The position numbers and the translations under genes are program-made. The notes beneath the pieces were generated by a model. That model ran no database searches. It was given only the letters and a program-made list of their open reading frames with translations, and was not told the DNA's origin. Positions 1 to 9,229 of a stretch of 64,000 nt of DNA are shown piece by piece. Numbering within the stretch: the first letter of the stretch is position 1; every line of letters starts with the position of its first letter. The stretch lies in NCBI RefSeq assembly GCF_017355875.1, contig NZ_JAFEWC010000003.1, forward strand, positions 315,001 to 379,000, given 5' to 3'. The stretch comes from Aridibaculum aurantiacum. Its GTDB lineage: Bacteria; Bacteroidota; Bacteroidia; Chitinophagales; Chitinophagaceae.

Positions 1-1818
1 ATGATGGAGCGGCTGGATCGTGGAGTGGTGGCAGTAAGAAATGCTGAAGGCAAAGTATTTGTCAGCTGGCGGTTGCTGGGCAATGAAGCGGATGATCTTG
101 GCTTCAACGTTTATAGAACAATTGGCGAAAAATGCGAGAAACTGAATAAGCAGCCGGTGACAACGACCACCAGCTTTTTAGATGAGCTGACTGATACATT
201 AGCACAACGGGCCTACGTGGTGAAGGCAACTGTAAAAGGTAAAGAACAGGAGGACTGCAAGCCCTTTATCCTGAATGGTGGTAACGTTCCTTATTTCTCA
301 ATCCCGCTGCAAACGCCAAAAGGATATAGTGCTAATGATGGTTCTGTGGGTGACCTGGATGGCGATGGACAGTACGAGATAGTGATACATATGACCGGCA
401 GGGGGCGCGATAACAGCCATGCTGGGTTTACTGATCCGGCTATCTTTCATGCGTATAAAATGGATGGAACTTTGTTGTGGTCCATCAACCTTGGTAAGAA
501 CATCAGGGAAGGCGCGCACTACACACAGTTTATGGTGTACGACCTGGATGGTGACGGCAGGGCAGAAGTGGCCATGAAAACCGCAGATGGGTCAATTGAT
601 GGAAAAGGCAATGTGATTGGCGACTCTACCAAAGACTGGCGCAATGCAAGAGGCTATGTACTTGCAGGTCCTGAATACCTGACGGTGTTTGATGGGCTGA
701 CTGGTGCGGCGCTTGCTACCACAGCATATATACCGCCGCGTCATGCTAAACTGGAACCTTCAGTGGATGAACTGAAGCAGGTGTGGGGCGATGGTTATGG
801 CAATAGGATGGATCGCTTCCTGGCTGCTGTTGCATATCTTGATGGAAAAACGCCCAGCCTCATTTTTACACGCGGATATTATACAAGATCGGTGCTGGCT
901 GCCTTTAAATACAGCAATGGAAAAATTACACATCAATGGATTTTTGATAGTCATGATCCTGCTTATCCAGGCAATAGAAAATATGCAGGACAAGGTGATC
1001 ATAGCCTAAGTATAGCTGATGTGGATGGTGATGGTAAAGATGAAATTGTATTTGGTGCAATGACTATAGATAATGATGGAAAAGGATTGTATTCAACAGG
1101 GCTTGGTCATGGTGATGCACTGCATGTTACCGATCATGATCCCTCTCGCCCGGGTTTGGAAGTCTTCAATATACAAGAACGATTTGATGATGCAGGTGCC
1201 AACTTTCGTGATGCACGTACAGGTGAAGTGTTGTGGAAGTTGCCATCAGTAAAAGCAGGTGATGATGGTGAAGGTCCCGGTAGGGGATTGGCCATTGATA
1301 TTGATCCACGTTATCCAGGTAGTGAATGCTGGGTATTTGGTGCAGGCATAAGAGGATTGTACGATGCCAAAGGCAACAAGATATCTGATAGAACGCCACC
1401 CACTTGCAACTTTGGTATTTTTTGGGATGGCGATGTGCTGCGTGAGCTCCTTGATGGCACCAACATCTTTAAGTGGAAGTATGAAAGCGAAGCAGTTGAA
1501 CGCATGCTGGATGCATCTAAGTATAACTGCGTACGGAACAATGGAACAAAATCAAATCCTGTTTTATCAGCAGATATTATGGGCGACTGGAGAGAAGAGG
1601 TGATCTACAGAACAGCTGACAGCAAAGAGCTACGCATTTTTTCAACCAGTATTCCTACTGATAGAAAGTTTTATACGCTCATGCACGACCCGCAGTACCG
1701 CTTGAGCATTGCATGGCAAAATGTAGGTTACAATCAACCACCGCATACAAGTTTTCATATTGGTGAAGGCATGAAGAATCCGCCAAAGCCAAATATTGTT
1801 TTCCCAATAAAAAAGTAA
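1..1818 (+). CDS. Rhamnogalacturonan lyase, PL11 family (5' end outside window)
   Basis: The 605 visible residues match PL11 rhamnogalacturonan lyases of the YesW/YesX type, which cut the rhamnose-galacturonate backbone of RG-I by beta-elimination. The protein opens directly in the family's N-terminal beta-sandwich (ERLDRGVVAV) without a signal peptide, and the window starts at the first base, so the secretion signal probably lies upstream and this is a partial gene. Calcium-binding propeller loops are visible: DLDGDGQYEI near residue 118, DLDGDGRAEV near 182, DVDGDGKDEI near 340, and GDWREEV near the C-terminus. It is the first of five plus-strand pectin genes. The family call is by recognition of these motifs; endo versus exo action cannot be read from the sequence. 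Confidence 0.9.
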   Translation: MMERLDRGVVAVRNAEGKVFVSWRLLGNEADDLGFNVYRTIGEKCEKLNKQPVTTTTSFLDELTDTLAQRAYVVKATVKGKEQEDCKPFILNGGNVPYFSIPLQTPKGYSANDGSVGDLDGDGQYEIVIHMTGRGRDNSHAGFTDPAIFHAYKMDGTLLWSINLGKNIREGAHYTQFMVYDLDGDGRAEVAMKTADGSIDGKGNVIGDSTKDWRNARGYVLAGPEYLTVFDGLTGAALATTAYIPPRHAKLEPSVDELKQVWGDGYGNRMDRFLAAVAYLDGKTPSLIFTRGYYTRSVLAAFKYSNGKITHQWIFDSHDPAYPGNRKYAGQGDHSLSIADVDGDGKDEIVFGAMTIDNDGKGLYSTGLGHGDALHVTDHDPSRPGLEVFNIQERFDDAGANFRDARTGEVLWKLPSVKAGDDGEGPGRGLAIDIDPRYPGSECWVFGAGIRGLYDAKGNKISDRTPPTCNFGIFWDGDVLRELLDGTNIFKWKYESEAVERMLDASKYNCVRNNGTKSNPVLSADIMGDWREEVIYRTADSKELRIFSTSIPTDRKFYTLMHDPQYRLSIAWQNVGYNQPPHTSFHIGEGMKNPPKPNIVFPIKK

Positions 1819-1997
1819 GTGCTGCTTGTATTGATGAATGATCTTTGATACCAACATCTGTATTCCATAGCATCATCGTTGCGTCGCAATACGTTCGTCG
1901 GCAGTGCAGGTAGGTAGCTTCAGTTTCATATGCAGGTAGTTTATGATTTTACAACAACCCTTGCCACTAAAAATCTACTAGAACTAATAACATATTT

Positions 1998-2792
1998 ATG
2001 AATAAGACAAACAAATGGATCTACTTTTTCCTGGTAGTACTTGCTTCCTGCACTGCTGCTAAAGTATTATCCGATGAAAAGAAACCAACCTTTTACATCA
2101 TAGGTGATTCAACAGTACGCAATGGTGATGGCAGTGGCAGGAACAACCAAATGGGTTGGGGAAGTTTTATAGCCAACTACTTCGATACAACAAAGATCGA
2201 TGTTCAAAATCTTGCAGTTGGTGGTAGGAGCAGCCGCACGTTTATCACCGAAGGCAGGTGGGACAAGATCATGGCTACGCTAAAAGCAGGTGATTATGTC
2301 ATCATGCAGTTTGGACATAATGATGGTGGTGCTTTGGATGATACAGCACGTGCACGTGGTACCATCAGGGGCATAGGCGAAGAGTCGAAGGAGATATACA
2401 ACCCGATAATGAAGAAGCAGGAGGTGGTGCACACCTATGGATGGTATATGCGCAAGTACATCAACGATGCAAAATCTAAAGGTGCTATACCAATCGTTTG
2501 TTCACCCATTCCACGCAACCAATGGAAGGATGGAAAGGTTATTCGCTCCACGGATAGCTATAGCAAATGGGCCAGGGAAGTAGCGCAGGCTGAAGGCGTT
2601 CATTTTATTGATCTGAATGAGCTGGTATCACAACGATACGAAGCAATGGGTGCTGACAATGTAAAACCCTTTTTTCCTGTAGACCATACGCATACCAATA
2701 AAGAAGGTGCACAGCTAAATGCTGAAATAGTAGTAGCTGCATTAAAGCAAATAAAGCCGAAGGGACTGAGCAAGTACTTGAATAAGCAATAA
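1998..2792 (+). CDS. Rhamnogalacturonan acetylesterase-like SGNH hydrolase (CE12)
   Basis: SGNH/GDSL esterase of 264 residues, probably removing acetyl groups from RG-I galacturonate so that the lyases can act. Block I GDSTVRNGDG (Ser nucleophile near residue 38), block II Gly in AVGGRSSRTF, block III GHNDGG, and block V DHTHTNKEGA with the catalytic Asp/His are all present. The N-terminus has a hydrophobic stretch ending in LASC, a lipoprotein box, so it is probably anchored in the membrane facing the periplasm or surface. It lies 179 bp after the PL11 lyase and 81 bp before the next glycosidase, fitting a shared transcription unit. Length is normal for CE12 (RhgT/YesT-like). Confidence 0.88.
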   Translation: MNKTNKWIYFFLVVLASCTAAKVLSDEKKPTFYIIGDSTVRNGDGSGRNNQMGWGSFIANYFDTTKIDVQNLAVGGRSSRTFITEGRWDKIMATLKAGDYVIMQFGHNDGGALDDTARARGTIRGIGEESKEIYNPIMKKQEVVHTYGWYMRKYINDAKSKGAIPIVCSPIPRNQWKDGKVIRSTDSYSKWAREVAQAEGVHFIDLNELVSQRYEAMGADNVKPFFPVDHTHTNKEGAQLNAEIVVAALKQIKPKGLSKYLNKQ

Positions 2793-2873
2793 GGATCATC
2801 GCTATTTTCTCAAGCTTTTCCTCACGATTTTCGAATCATAAGCGTTTAGTTCCCGGTAATCAATTGTGTTATT

Positions 2874-5048
2874 ATGCATTCTACAAAAGAAAAAAAGGGC
2901 TTGCTACAGGTTTACATCAAAGGCTGTTCAGTCATCTTATGTTATTTATTGGCTGTTCAGATTGTTGCTGGTCAAACTAAGATAAACCGCCAGGAGCTTG
3001 TATCGCGACACAATGTTATCAATACCAAAGTTGATCCTTTGTCATCATTGTCTGTTGGTAATGGCAGGTTTGCATTCACTGTTGATGTAACAGGCCTTCA
3101 ATCTTTTCCTGAGGCTTATGCCAAAGGCGTTTCTTTAGGAACACAATCCGAGTGGGGGTGGCATAGCTTCATTGATACGAACGGTTACAAGCGCGAAGAA
3201 GCAATGAAGCCGTACCGGTTAAACGGGAGAGATATTGCTTACACGGTGCAATGGAATGATCCGGAACGCAATAAGGCGGCATCCAACTGGTTTCGGCAAA
3301 ATCCTCACCGGTTGCAGTTAGGTAATGTTGGTTTTGAAATACAGAAGGCTAATGGTACAATTGCTACTATTGATGATGTAAAAAACATCAGGCAGCAGCT
3401 AAACCTTTGGACGGGAGAGATCACCAGCAGTTTCACAATAGAAGGCATCCCTGTTACTGTTTCTACTTTTTGTCACCAGCAACAGGATATGATAGGTGTA
3501 AATGTCCAGTCAGGTTTAATCAAAGAGGGAAGACTGAAAGTAAGATTGCGTTTTCCATATCCCACAGGAGATTGGAGTGATGATGGAACAAATTATGATC
3601 ATCATGAAAAACATACTTCAAAATTAATTGCGAGTAATACTGCGGAAACTTCCATACTGCACCAGCTCGATACTACTTCATACTTTGTTAGCTTGTCTCA
3701 TTCTCCGGCAACGGCTTCCAACTCTGGACCTCATCAATTTGTAGTAACGCCTTCCGCAACGAATGACGCTTTTCAATTTACCTGCCGCTTTGCTGCAACG
3801 ATAACTAATCTTTCAACTAAGGCTTCATATGATGAAACCAGGACGAGTAGCATGAGGGAGTGGAGGGATCATTGGACCAAGGGTGCGGCAATTGATTTTA
3901 GTGGAAGTACAGATATAAGGGCGAAGGAACTTGAGCGAAGGATCATCCTTTCGCAATACCTGATCAAGATACAGGAAACAGGATCCAATCCTCCGCAAGA
4001 GACAGGCCTTACTTATAACAGTTGGTTTGGCAAACCTCATATGGAAATGCCTTACTGGCATCTTGCACACTATCCGTATTGGGGTCATAAAGATTTACTG
4101 GAAAGGAATATGGACTGGTACTTCAGGGCGGCAGATAAAGGCAGGGCTATAGCCAAAAGGCAAGGTTTTGATGGTATCCGCTGGCAGAAGATGACAGATA
4201 ATAATGGTGATGAAACTCCTTCATCTGTTGGTGCTTTTCTTATCTGGCAACAACCTCATCTGATCTATTTCGCTGAAAGTATTTACAGGCAAAAAAAGGA
4301 TACTTCAGTTCTGAAAAAGTACAAAGATCTTGTATTTGGCACTGCAGATTTTATGGCTTCCTTTCCTTTTTATGAAGAAGAAAAAGATCGTTACATCCTA
4401 GGCAAAGGATTGATCCCGGCACAGGAACGATTTAAGGCTGAAGAAACCTTCAACCCGACATACGAGTTGGTTTATTGGAACTGGGGCCTGAACATGGCGC
4501 AGCAATGGCGAGAGCGCCTGGGAATGCCGCGCAACCCGAAGTGGGATGAAGTTTTAAGAAAGTTAGCAAAGCCTGCGGTAAAAGATGGAATGTACCTGGC
4601 TACAGAAAGTGCCACCGACAGCTATACCAACCCACGGTACAGAACGGATCATCCCTCGGTTGTTGCAGCTTTGGGTGTAATGCCTGCGACAGGGCAGATA
4701 AGCCCGGTTATCATGAAAAACACGTTCAACTGGATATGGAAGAACTGGGAATGGGATCATACCTGGGGTTGGGATTTTCCAATGTTTGCAATGACGGCAA
4801 CACGCTTAGGCATGCCTGGAAAAGCAATGGATGCACTGCTGATGAATATTCGCACAAACACCTATTTGAACAACGGGCACAATTACCAGGATGAGCGATT
4901 GAGAATATACCTGCCAGGCAATGGCGGCTTGTTGACTGCAGTAGCATTAATGTGTGCAGGATGGGATGGCAGCAAAGAAAAAAATCCGGGTATACCTAAA
5001 AATGGTAAATGGAAAGTAAAGTGGGAAGGGCTGCAGAGGTTGCCTTAA
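2874..5048 (+). CDS. Secreted six-hairpin-type glycosidase-like protein, family not assigned
   Basis: A 724-residue protein with a signal peptide (hydrophobic residues about 18-33, then VAGQ). The N-terminal third looks like a beta-sandwich of the kind found before (alpha/alpha)6 catalytic domains (SVGNGRFAFTVDVTG near residue 60), and the C-terminal part is helical and aromatic-rich with GLTYNSWFGKPHMEMPYWH near residue 380 and WEWDHTWGWDFPMFA near 625, features reminiscent of clan GH-L enzymes such as GH65 and GH95. I cannot place it in a named family. Position among RG-I enzymes suggests it trims a pectin side chain or an oligosaccharide released by the lyases. Acid/base residues were not identified with confidence. 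Confidence 0.6.
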   Translation: MHSTKEKKGLLQVYIKGCSVILCYLLAVQIVAGQTKINRQELVSRHNVINTKVDPLSSLSVGNGRFAFTVDVTGLQSFPEAYAKGVSLGTQSEWGWHSFIDTNGYKREEAMKPYRLNGRDIAYTVQWNDPERNKAASNWFRQNPHRLQLGNVGFEIQKANGTIATIDDVKNIRQQLNLWTGEITSSFTIEGIPVTVSTFCHQQQDMIGVNVQSGLIKEGRLKVRLRFPYPTGDWSDDGTNYDHHEKHTSKLIASNTAETSILHQLDTTSYFVSLSHSPATASNSGPHQFVVTPSATNDAFQFTCRFAATITNLSTKASYDETRTSSMREWRDHWTKGAAIDFSGSTDIRAKELERRIILSQYLIKIQETGSNPPQETGLTYNSWFGKPHMEMPYWHLAHYPYWGHKDLLERNMDWYFRAADKGRAIAKRQGFDGIRWQKMTDNNGDETPSSVGAFLIWQQPHLIYFAESIYRQKKDTSVLKKYKDLVFGTADFMASFPFYEEEKDRYILGKGLIPAQERFKAEETFNPTYELVYWNWGLNMAQQWRERLGMPRNPKWDEVLRKLAKPAVKDGMYLATESATDSYTNPRYRTDHPSVVAALGVMPATGQISPVIMKNTFNWIWKNWEWDHTWGWDFPMFAMTATRLGMPGKAMDALLMNIRTNTYLNNGHNYQDERLRIYLPGNGGLLTAVALMCAGWDGSKEKNPGIPKNGKWKVKWEGLQRLP

Positions 5049-5199
5049 CCGCTGTGCAATAAAACAGCAAAATAAACATGTTTTACTGCTTCACTGCTTG
5101 CAATACTATACGAACGTTTATCAAGCTATTACTTGCTGCCAGGCAGGCACAAAAATGAAGAAGTGGTCATTCGTGGTTCATCAATTTCTACATTCAACT

Positions 5200-5217
5200 A
5201 CAGGATACTACAGGATG
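5200..5217 (+). repeat. Copy of dispersed 18-bp CAGGATA/TACAGGATG repeat
   Basis: An 18-base element built from two CAGGAT words lies upstream of the GH105 gene. Two related copies, each differing at two positions, occur in inverted orientation at 14063-14080 and 14115-14132 between the divergent PL4 and T9SS genes. Function unknown. Confidence 0.55.
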
Positions 5218-5277
5218 GGTAACATCACCATTTTCATCCTAAAGCACATACATTCGTAACTCACTCAAGGCTTGCAT

Positions 5278-6408
5278 ATGTTAAACAGATATCTACAATT
5301 TATTTGCGTTTTAATAGCAGTTTTATTCAGCAGTTGCCGAGCCACAAGGGTGCCTGCAAAAGACCAGGTGATGGCACCTATGCGTCTCACCAACCAGTAC
5401 TTTATGAACAAGTGGCCGGATGCAGGTAAGCCAATTGTCACCAACAAACAACGGCCAAGTAATCTATGGACGCGTGCTGTGTACTATGAAGGCCTGATGG
5501 CTTTATACGCAATTGATAAGCAGCAAGCATACTATGACTATGCTGTGCAGTGGGGCGAAAAACATAAATGGGGATTACGCAATGGTGTCAACACTCGCGA
5601 TGCAGATGACCAGGCGGCTGGCCAGACTTACATAGACCTGTACATGATGGACAAAAAGCCAGAGCGTATTAAGGATATCAAAACTTCTATAGACCGCATG
5701 GTGAAGAGTGAGAAGAGTGATGACTGGTTTTGGATAGATGCGCTGCAGATGGCTATGCCTGTATATGTGAGGCTGGGCGTACTGTATAATGATACCAGCT
5801 ACTTCAACAAGATGTATGAGCTGTACGCCTTCACCAAGTACAAGCACGGCGGCAAAGGATTGTACAATCCTGCTGACAAACTTTGGTGGAGAGATAAAGA
5901 TTTTGTTCCACCATATAAAGAGCCAAATGGTGAAGATTGCTACTGGAGCCGTGGTAATGGCTGGGTAGTAGCTGCCCTTGCACGCACTTTGGAAATGTTG
6001 CCAAAGTCAGACCCGCATTACAATGAATACTTACAAGACTTCAAAGACATGTGTAGCGCTTTGCTTCCTATTCAACGTGCTGATGGTTTTTGGAACGTAA
6101 GCCTGCACGATCTTACTCATTTTGGTGGTAAAGAAACAACCGGTACAGCCTTGTTTGTTTATGGGTTTGCATGGGGCATGAACAATGGTATTTTGCCTAA
6201 GAAGACATACCTGGCTCCAGCCATAAAAGCATGGAATGCTATGGTGAAAGAGAGCGTACATCCTAATGGATTTCTTGGATATGTACAAGGCACAGGAAAA
6301 GAACCTAAGGATGGCCAACCTGTTAGTTATACCAGCATGCCTGATTTCGAAGATTATGGTCTAGGATGTTTTTTACTTGCTGGTACTGAAATGTATAAGA
6401 TGAAGTAA
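5278..6408 (+). CDS. Unsaturated rhamnogalacturonyl hydrolase, GH105
   Basis: GH105 hydrolase of the YteR/YesR type, 376 residues. It removes the unsaturated galacturonate left at the non-reducing end by RG lyases. Family features visible are WTRAVYYEGLMALY near residue 60, the WFWIDALQMAMP segment carrying the expected catalytic Asp, and SRGNGWVVAALARTL. The start is the ATG at 5278, since it gives a lipoprotein signal (hydrophobic stretch then LFSSC); an in-frame TTG sits six bases upstream. Probably membrane anchored in the periplasm. It fits directly after the lyase and esterase in the pathway. A 229-bp gap separates it from the preceding gene. Confidence 0.9.
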   Translation: MLNRYLQFICVLIAVLFSSCRATRVPAKDQVMAPMRLTNQYFMNKWPDAGKPIVTNKQRPSNLWTRAVYYEGLMALYAIDKQQAYYDYAVQWGEKHKWGLRNGVNTRDADDQAAGQTYIDLYMMDKKPERIKDIKTSIDRMVKSEKSDDWFWIDALQMAMPVYVRLGVLYNDTSYFNKMYELYAFTKYKHGGKGLYNPADKLWWRDKDFVPPYKEPNGEDCYWSRGNGWVVAALARTLEMLPKSDPHYNEYLQDFKDMCSALLPIQRADGFWNVSLHDLTHFGGKETTGTALFVYGFAWGMNNGILPKKTYLAPAIKAWNAMVKESVHPNGFLGYVQGTGKEPKDGQPVSYTSMPDFEDYGLGCFLLAGTEMYKMK

Positions 6409-6468
6409 CAGGCATTCCTGCTTTGCATTAACACATGAACGGACGGTAAAATAAAGTTCATATACCTG

Positions 6469-6511
6469 CGCCATAATCAGAAGGTGTTCATCCCTCATCT
6501 TGATTATGGCG
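6469..6511. repeat. Perfect 11-bp inverted repeat between the GH105 and GH127 genes
   Basis: CGCCATAATCA at 6469-6479 is repeated inverted at 6501-6511, with 21 bases between the arms. There is no T-run after it, so it is not an obvious terminator. It could be an RNA hairpin in a shared transcript or an operator for the downstream gene. Confidence 0.5.
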
Positions 6512-6604
6512 TTGTTCATTCAAGCATATTCTTGTTATTCGGAAAGCATTCTCCATAATAGTTTAAGTTGAAGTAAATTACCTAACACCTTTCCTTTGCC
6601 ACAT

Positions 6605-8971
6605 ATGATTAAGCCCCTTTTCCCATTCTTGTTATTTAGCTGTATTACATGCTTGCCCTTTGCATCCGATGCCCAGGTAAAAAATAAGCTTGAATATTTT
6701 GCAGCCAGTGATGTGCAATTGTTGCCAGGCATTTTCAAATCAGCTGAACAAACAGATCTGAAATATATTCTGGCTCTTGATGCCGATAAATTGTTAGCTC
6801 CTTATTTACGTGAAGCAGGTCTGCCTGCTAAAACAGAAAGCTATTCCAACTGGGAGAACTCAGGGCTTGATGGTCACATAGCAGGGCATTATGTTTCTGC
6901 ACTTGCTATGATGTATGCCAATACAAGTAACATGCAGGTACACGACCGTTTGCTGTACGTAATAGATGAACTGGAAAAATGCCAACAAAAAAATGGCAAT
7001 GGATATGTAGGTGGCGTGCCTGGTAGCAACCAGTTGTGGCAATCTGTAATGAAAGGTGATGTACAAGCTCTGCAAAAAAAGTGGGTGCCTTTTTACAACA
7101 TTCATAAGATGCAGGCTGGATTGCGCGATGCCTATTTGTATGCAGGTAATGAAAAGGCAAAAGCAATGCTGATAAAATTCAGCGACTGGTTTGTGCAACT
7201 TGCATCTTCTCTTTCTGATAAGCAAATGCAGGAAGTGCTGCGGATAGAGCACGGAGGTGTGAACGAAGTATTGGCTGATGTTTATGCTTTAACGGGCGAT
7301 CGGAAATATTTAGATGCTGCGTATAAATTCTCTCATAAAGCCATTCTTGATCCGCTAAAGGCAAAGCAGGATAAATTAAACCACCTGCATGCAAATACAC
7401 AGATACCAAAAGTAATAGGCTTTAAACGTATTGCTGATGTTAATAACGACACTGCCTACAATGCTGCTGCTACTTTCTTTTGGAACACCGTTGTCAATAA
7501 TAGAACAGTGGCTATAGGTGGTAATAGTGTGCGTGAACATTTCAATCCTGCTACGAATTTCACTTCGATGATACAAAGTGAAGAAGGGCCCGAGACATGC
7601 AATACGTACAACATGCTCAAGCTTACTAAACAGGTGTACCAATCGGAGGCGCTGGTGAAGTATGTTGACTATTATGAGCGGGCTCTATATAATCATATTC
7701 TATCTACACAACACCCGGAGAAGGGGGGCTTTGTGTATTTCACCCCTATGCGTCCCGGGCATTACCGGGTGTATTCGCAGCCACATACCAGCATGTGGTG
7801 TTGTGTTGGTTCAGGAATAGAGAACCATGCTAAGTACAACGAGATGATCTATGCTCATTCGGGCATAGATCTGTATGTAAATCTTTTTATTCCCTCAAAG
7901 CTTCAGTGGAAGGAGCAGGGAGTAACCATAACACAGGAAACAAAATTTCCTGAAGAAGAAAGAACTTCTTTCACCATCAGCACAAAGCATTCAAAAGCAT
8001 TTCGTTTACACATACGTTATCCATCATGGGTTACGGCTGGCGCTATGAAAATTTCAATCAATGGAAAAGCGGTAGCAACCAAAGCATCTCCATCATCTTA
8101 TTTGATTGTAGATAGGCTTTGGAAGGCGGGTGATAAAGTAGTGGTGCAGCTTCCTATGCGCACTGCCGTGGAGCCAATGCCTGCAGGGTTCAATTATGTA
8201 GCCGTTTTTCATGGCCCTGTTGTGCTGGCTGCTAAAATAGGTAACGATGCAATGCCTGGTTTATATGCTGATGATAGCAGGATGGGCCATGTGGCAAAAG
8301 GACCTAAGTATCCACTGCACGAGATGCCAATGTTTGTTACCGAACAACAGGATATTGCTGCTGCCATCAAACCTGTTCCGGGTAAACCTTTGACATTTAA
8401 AGCGCCTAATATTATTCATCCTGCTAAATATGATAAACTGGAGCTAGTGCCTTTTTATAAAATACATGATGCGCGGTATGTGATCTATTGGCAAAAGGAA
8501 ACACCTGCAAGCCTGCAGGCAATACAGGAAAAGCTGGCTGCTGATGAAATAGCGGCTGCACAGTTAGCAGCAATTACCATTGACCAGGTAAAGCCGGGTG
8601 AACAACAGCCAGAATCAGATCACTTCATGCAATCCGAAAAGTCGACGACCGGCGTGTTTAGCGACAGGCATTTCAGGGAAGCAAGAGGCGGATGGTTTAG
8701 TTATGTACTGAAAGACCAACAGCTACAAGCAAAGAAGCTACGCATTACCTATTGGGGAATGGACAGGAACCGTAAGTTCAACATACTGGTGAATGATACA
8801 TTGATTGCGCAGGTTGAATTGAAAGGAGAAAATGGCGAAGATTTTTATACTGTAGATTATCCTCTGCCAGCCGAAGTTGTGGCTGGTGGCAAAGGAAGTT
8901 TAGTAGTGAAATTTGCAGCAGTTGATAATTCACTGGCAGGTGCTGTATACGATATAAAACTGCTGAAGTAG
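6605..8971 (+). CDS. Beta-L-arabinofuranosidase-like glycoside hydrolase (GH127/GH146 type, DUF1680)
   Basis: A 788-residue secreted enzyme (signal peptide ending near SDAQ). The zinc-thiolate site of the family is intact: Glu330 and Cys332 in GPETCNTYN and the Cys399-Cys400 pair in MWCCVGSG, matching the Glu/Cys/Cys-Cys arrangement known from HypBA1, where the first Cys of the pair is the nucleophile. The (alpha/alpha)6 catalytic domain is followed by beta-sandwich domains. The size and the extra C-terminal domains are more like GH146 than the shorter GH127 prototype. It would remove beta-linked arabinofuranose from pectic side chains. The ATG at 6605 was chosen because it starts the signal peptide; a TTG nine bases upstream is the alternative. 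Confidence 0.85.
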   Translation: MIKPLFPFLLFSCITCLPFASDAQVKNKLEYFAASDVQLLPGIFKSAEQTDLKYILALDADKLLAPYLREAGLPAKTESYSNWENSGLDGHIAGHYVSALAMMYANTSNMQVHDRLLYVIDELEKCQQKNGNGYVGGVPGSNQLWQSVMKGDVQALQKKWVPFYNIHKMQAGLRDAYLYAGNEKAKAMLIKFSDWFVQLASSLSDKQMQEVLRIEHGGVNEVLADVYALTGDRKYLDAAYKFSHKAILDPLKAKQDKLNHLHANTQIPKVIGFKRIADVNNDTAYNAAATFFWNTVVNNRTVAIGGNSVREHFNPATNFTSMIQSEEGPETCNTYNMLKLTKQVYQSEALVKYVDYYERALYNHILSTQHPEKGGFVYFTPMRPGHYRVYSQPHTSMWCCVGSGIENHAKYNEMIYAHSGIDLYVNLFIPSKLQWKEQGVTITQETKFPEEERTSFTISTKHSKAFRLHIRYPSWVTAGAMKISINGKAVATKASPSSYLIVDRLWKAGDKVVVQLPMRTAVEPMPAGFNYVAVFHGPVVLAAKIGNDAMPGLYADDSRMGHVAKGPKYPLHEMPMFVTEQQDIAAAIKPVPGKPLTFKAPNIIHPAKYDKLELVPFYKIHDARYVIYWQKETPASLQAIQEKLAADEIAAAQLAAITIDQVKPGEQQPESDHFMQSEKSTTGVFSDRHFREARGGWFSYVLKDQQLQAKKLRITYWGMDRNRKFNILVNDTLIAQVELKGENGEDFYTVDYPLPAEVVAGGKGSLVVKFAAVDNSLAGAVYDIKLLK

Positions 8972-9083
8972 GCAAGGAGGGAGGCAGTGTTTATGTTGCT
9001 TGATTGTATTAAATAATCCACATAAAGTAAGAACTGTAGTCTTGGAGATCAGAGACCAGTGATTGGTGAATGGATCTACAATG

Positions 9084-9136
9084 CCAGGAACCAGGAACCA
9101 GGAACCAGAGACCAGAGACCAGCAACCAGAGACCAG
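9084..9136 (+). repeat. Tandem ACCAG-word array
   Basis: About 53 bases made of imperfect 7-base units, mostly CCAGGAA and CCAGAGA, repeated head to tail; further isolated words lie just outside (GACCAG near 9054). It sits in the gap between the converging GH127 and rhaT genes. The plus-strand reading frame through it does not resemble a protein. Confidence 0.85.
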
Positions 9137-9176
9137 TAATCAGGAACTTAAAATAGATATAGAACGGAAGAAAAAA

Positions 9177-9203
9177 GGAGCTTCGGCATATGCTAGAAGC
9201 TCC
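9177..9203. terminator. Bidirectional terminator between GH127 and rhaT
   Basis: An 8-bp stem (9177-9184 with 9196-9203, GGAGCTTC and its complement) has an 11-base loop. It is flanked by T-runs on both strands, so it can end both the plus-strand glycosidase transcript and the minus-strand rhaT transcript. Confidence 0.75.
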
Positions 9204-9229
9204 TTTTGTTTCGCTACAAGTAGTGCTGG

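Noticed and set aside
9084-9136. CRISPR array
   Set aside because: Units are 7-base words without spacers of constant length, and no cas genes are present.
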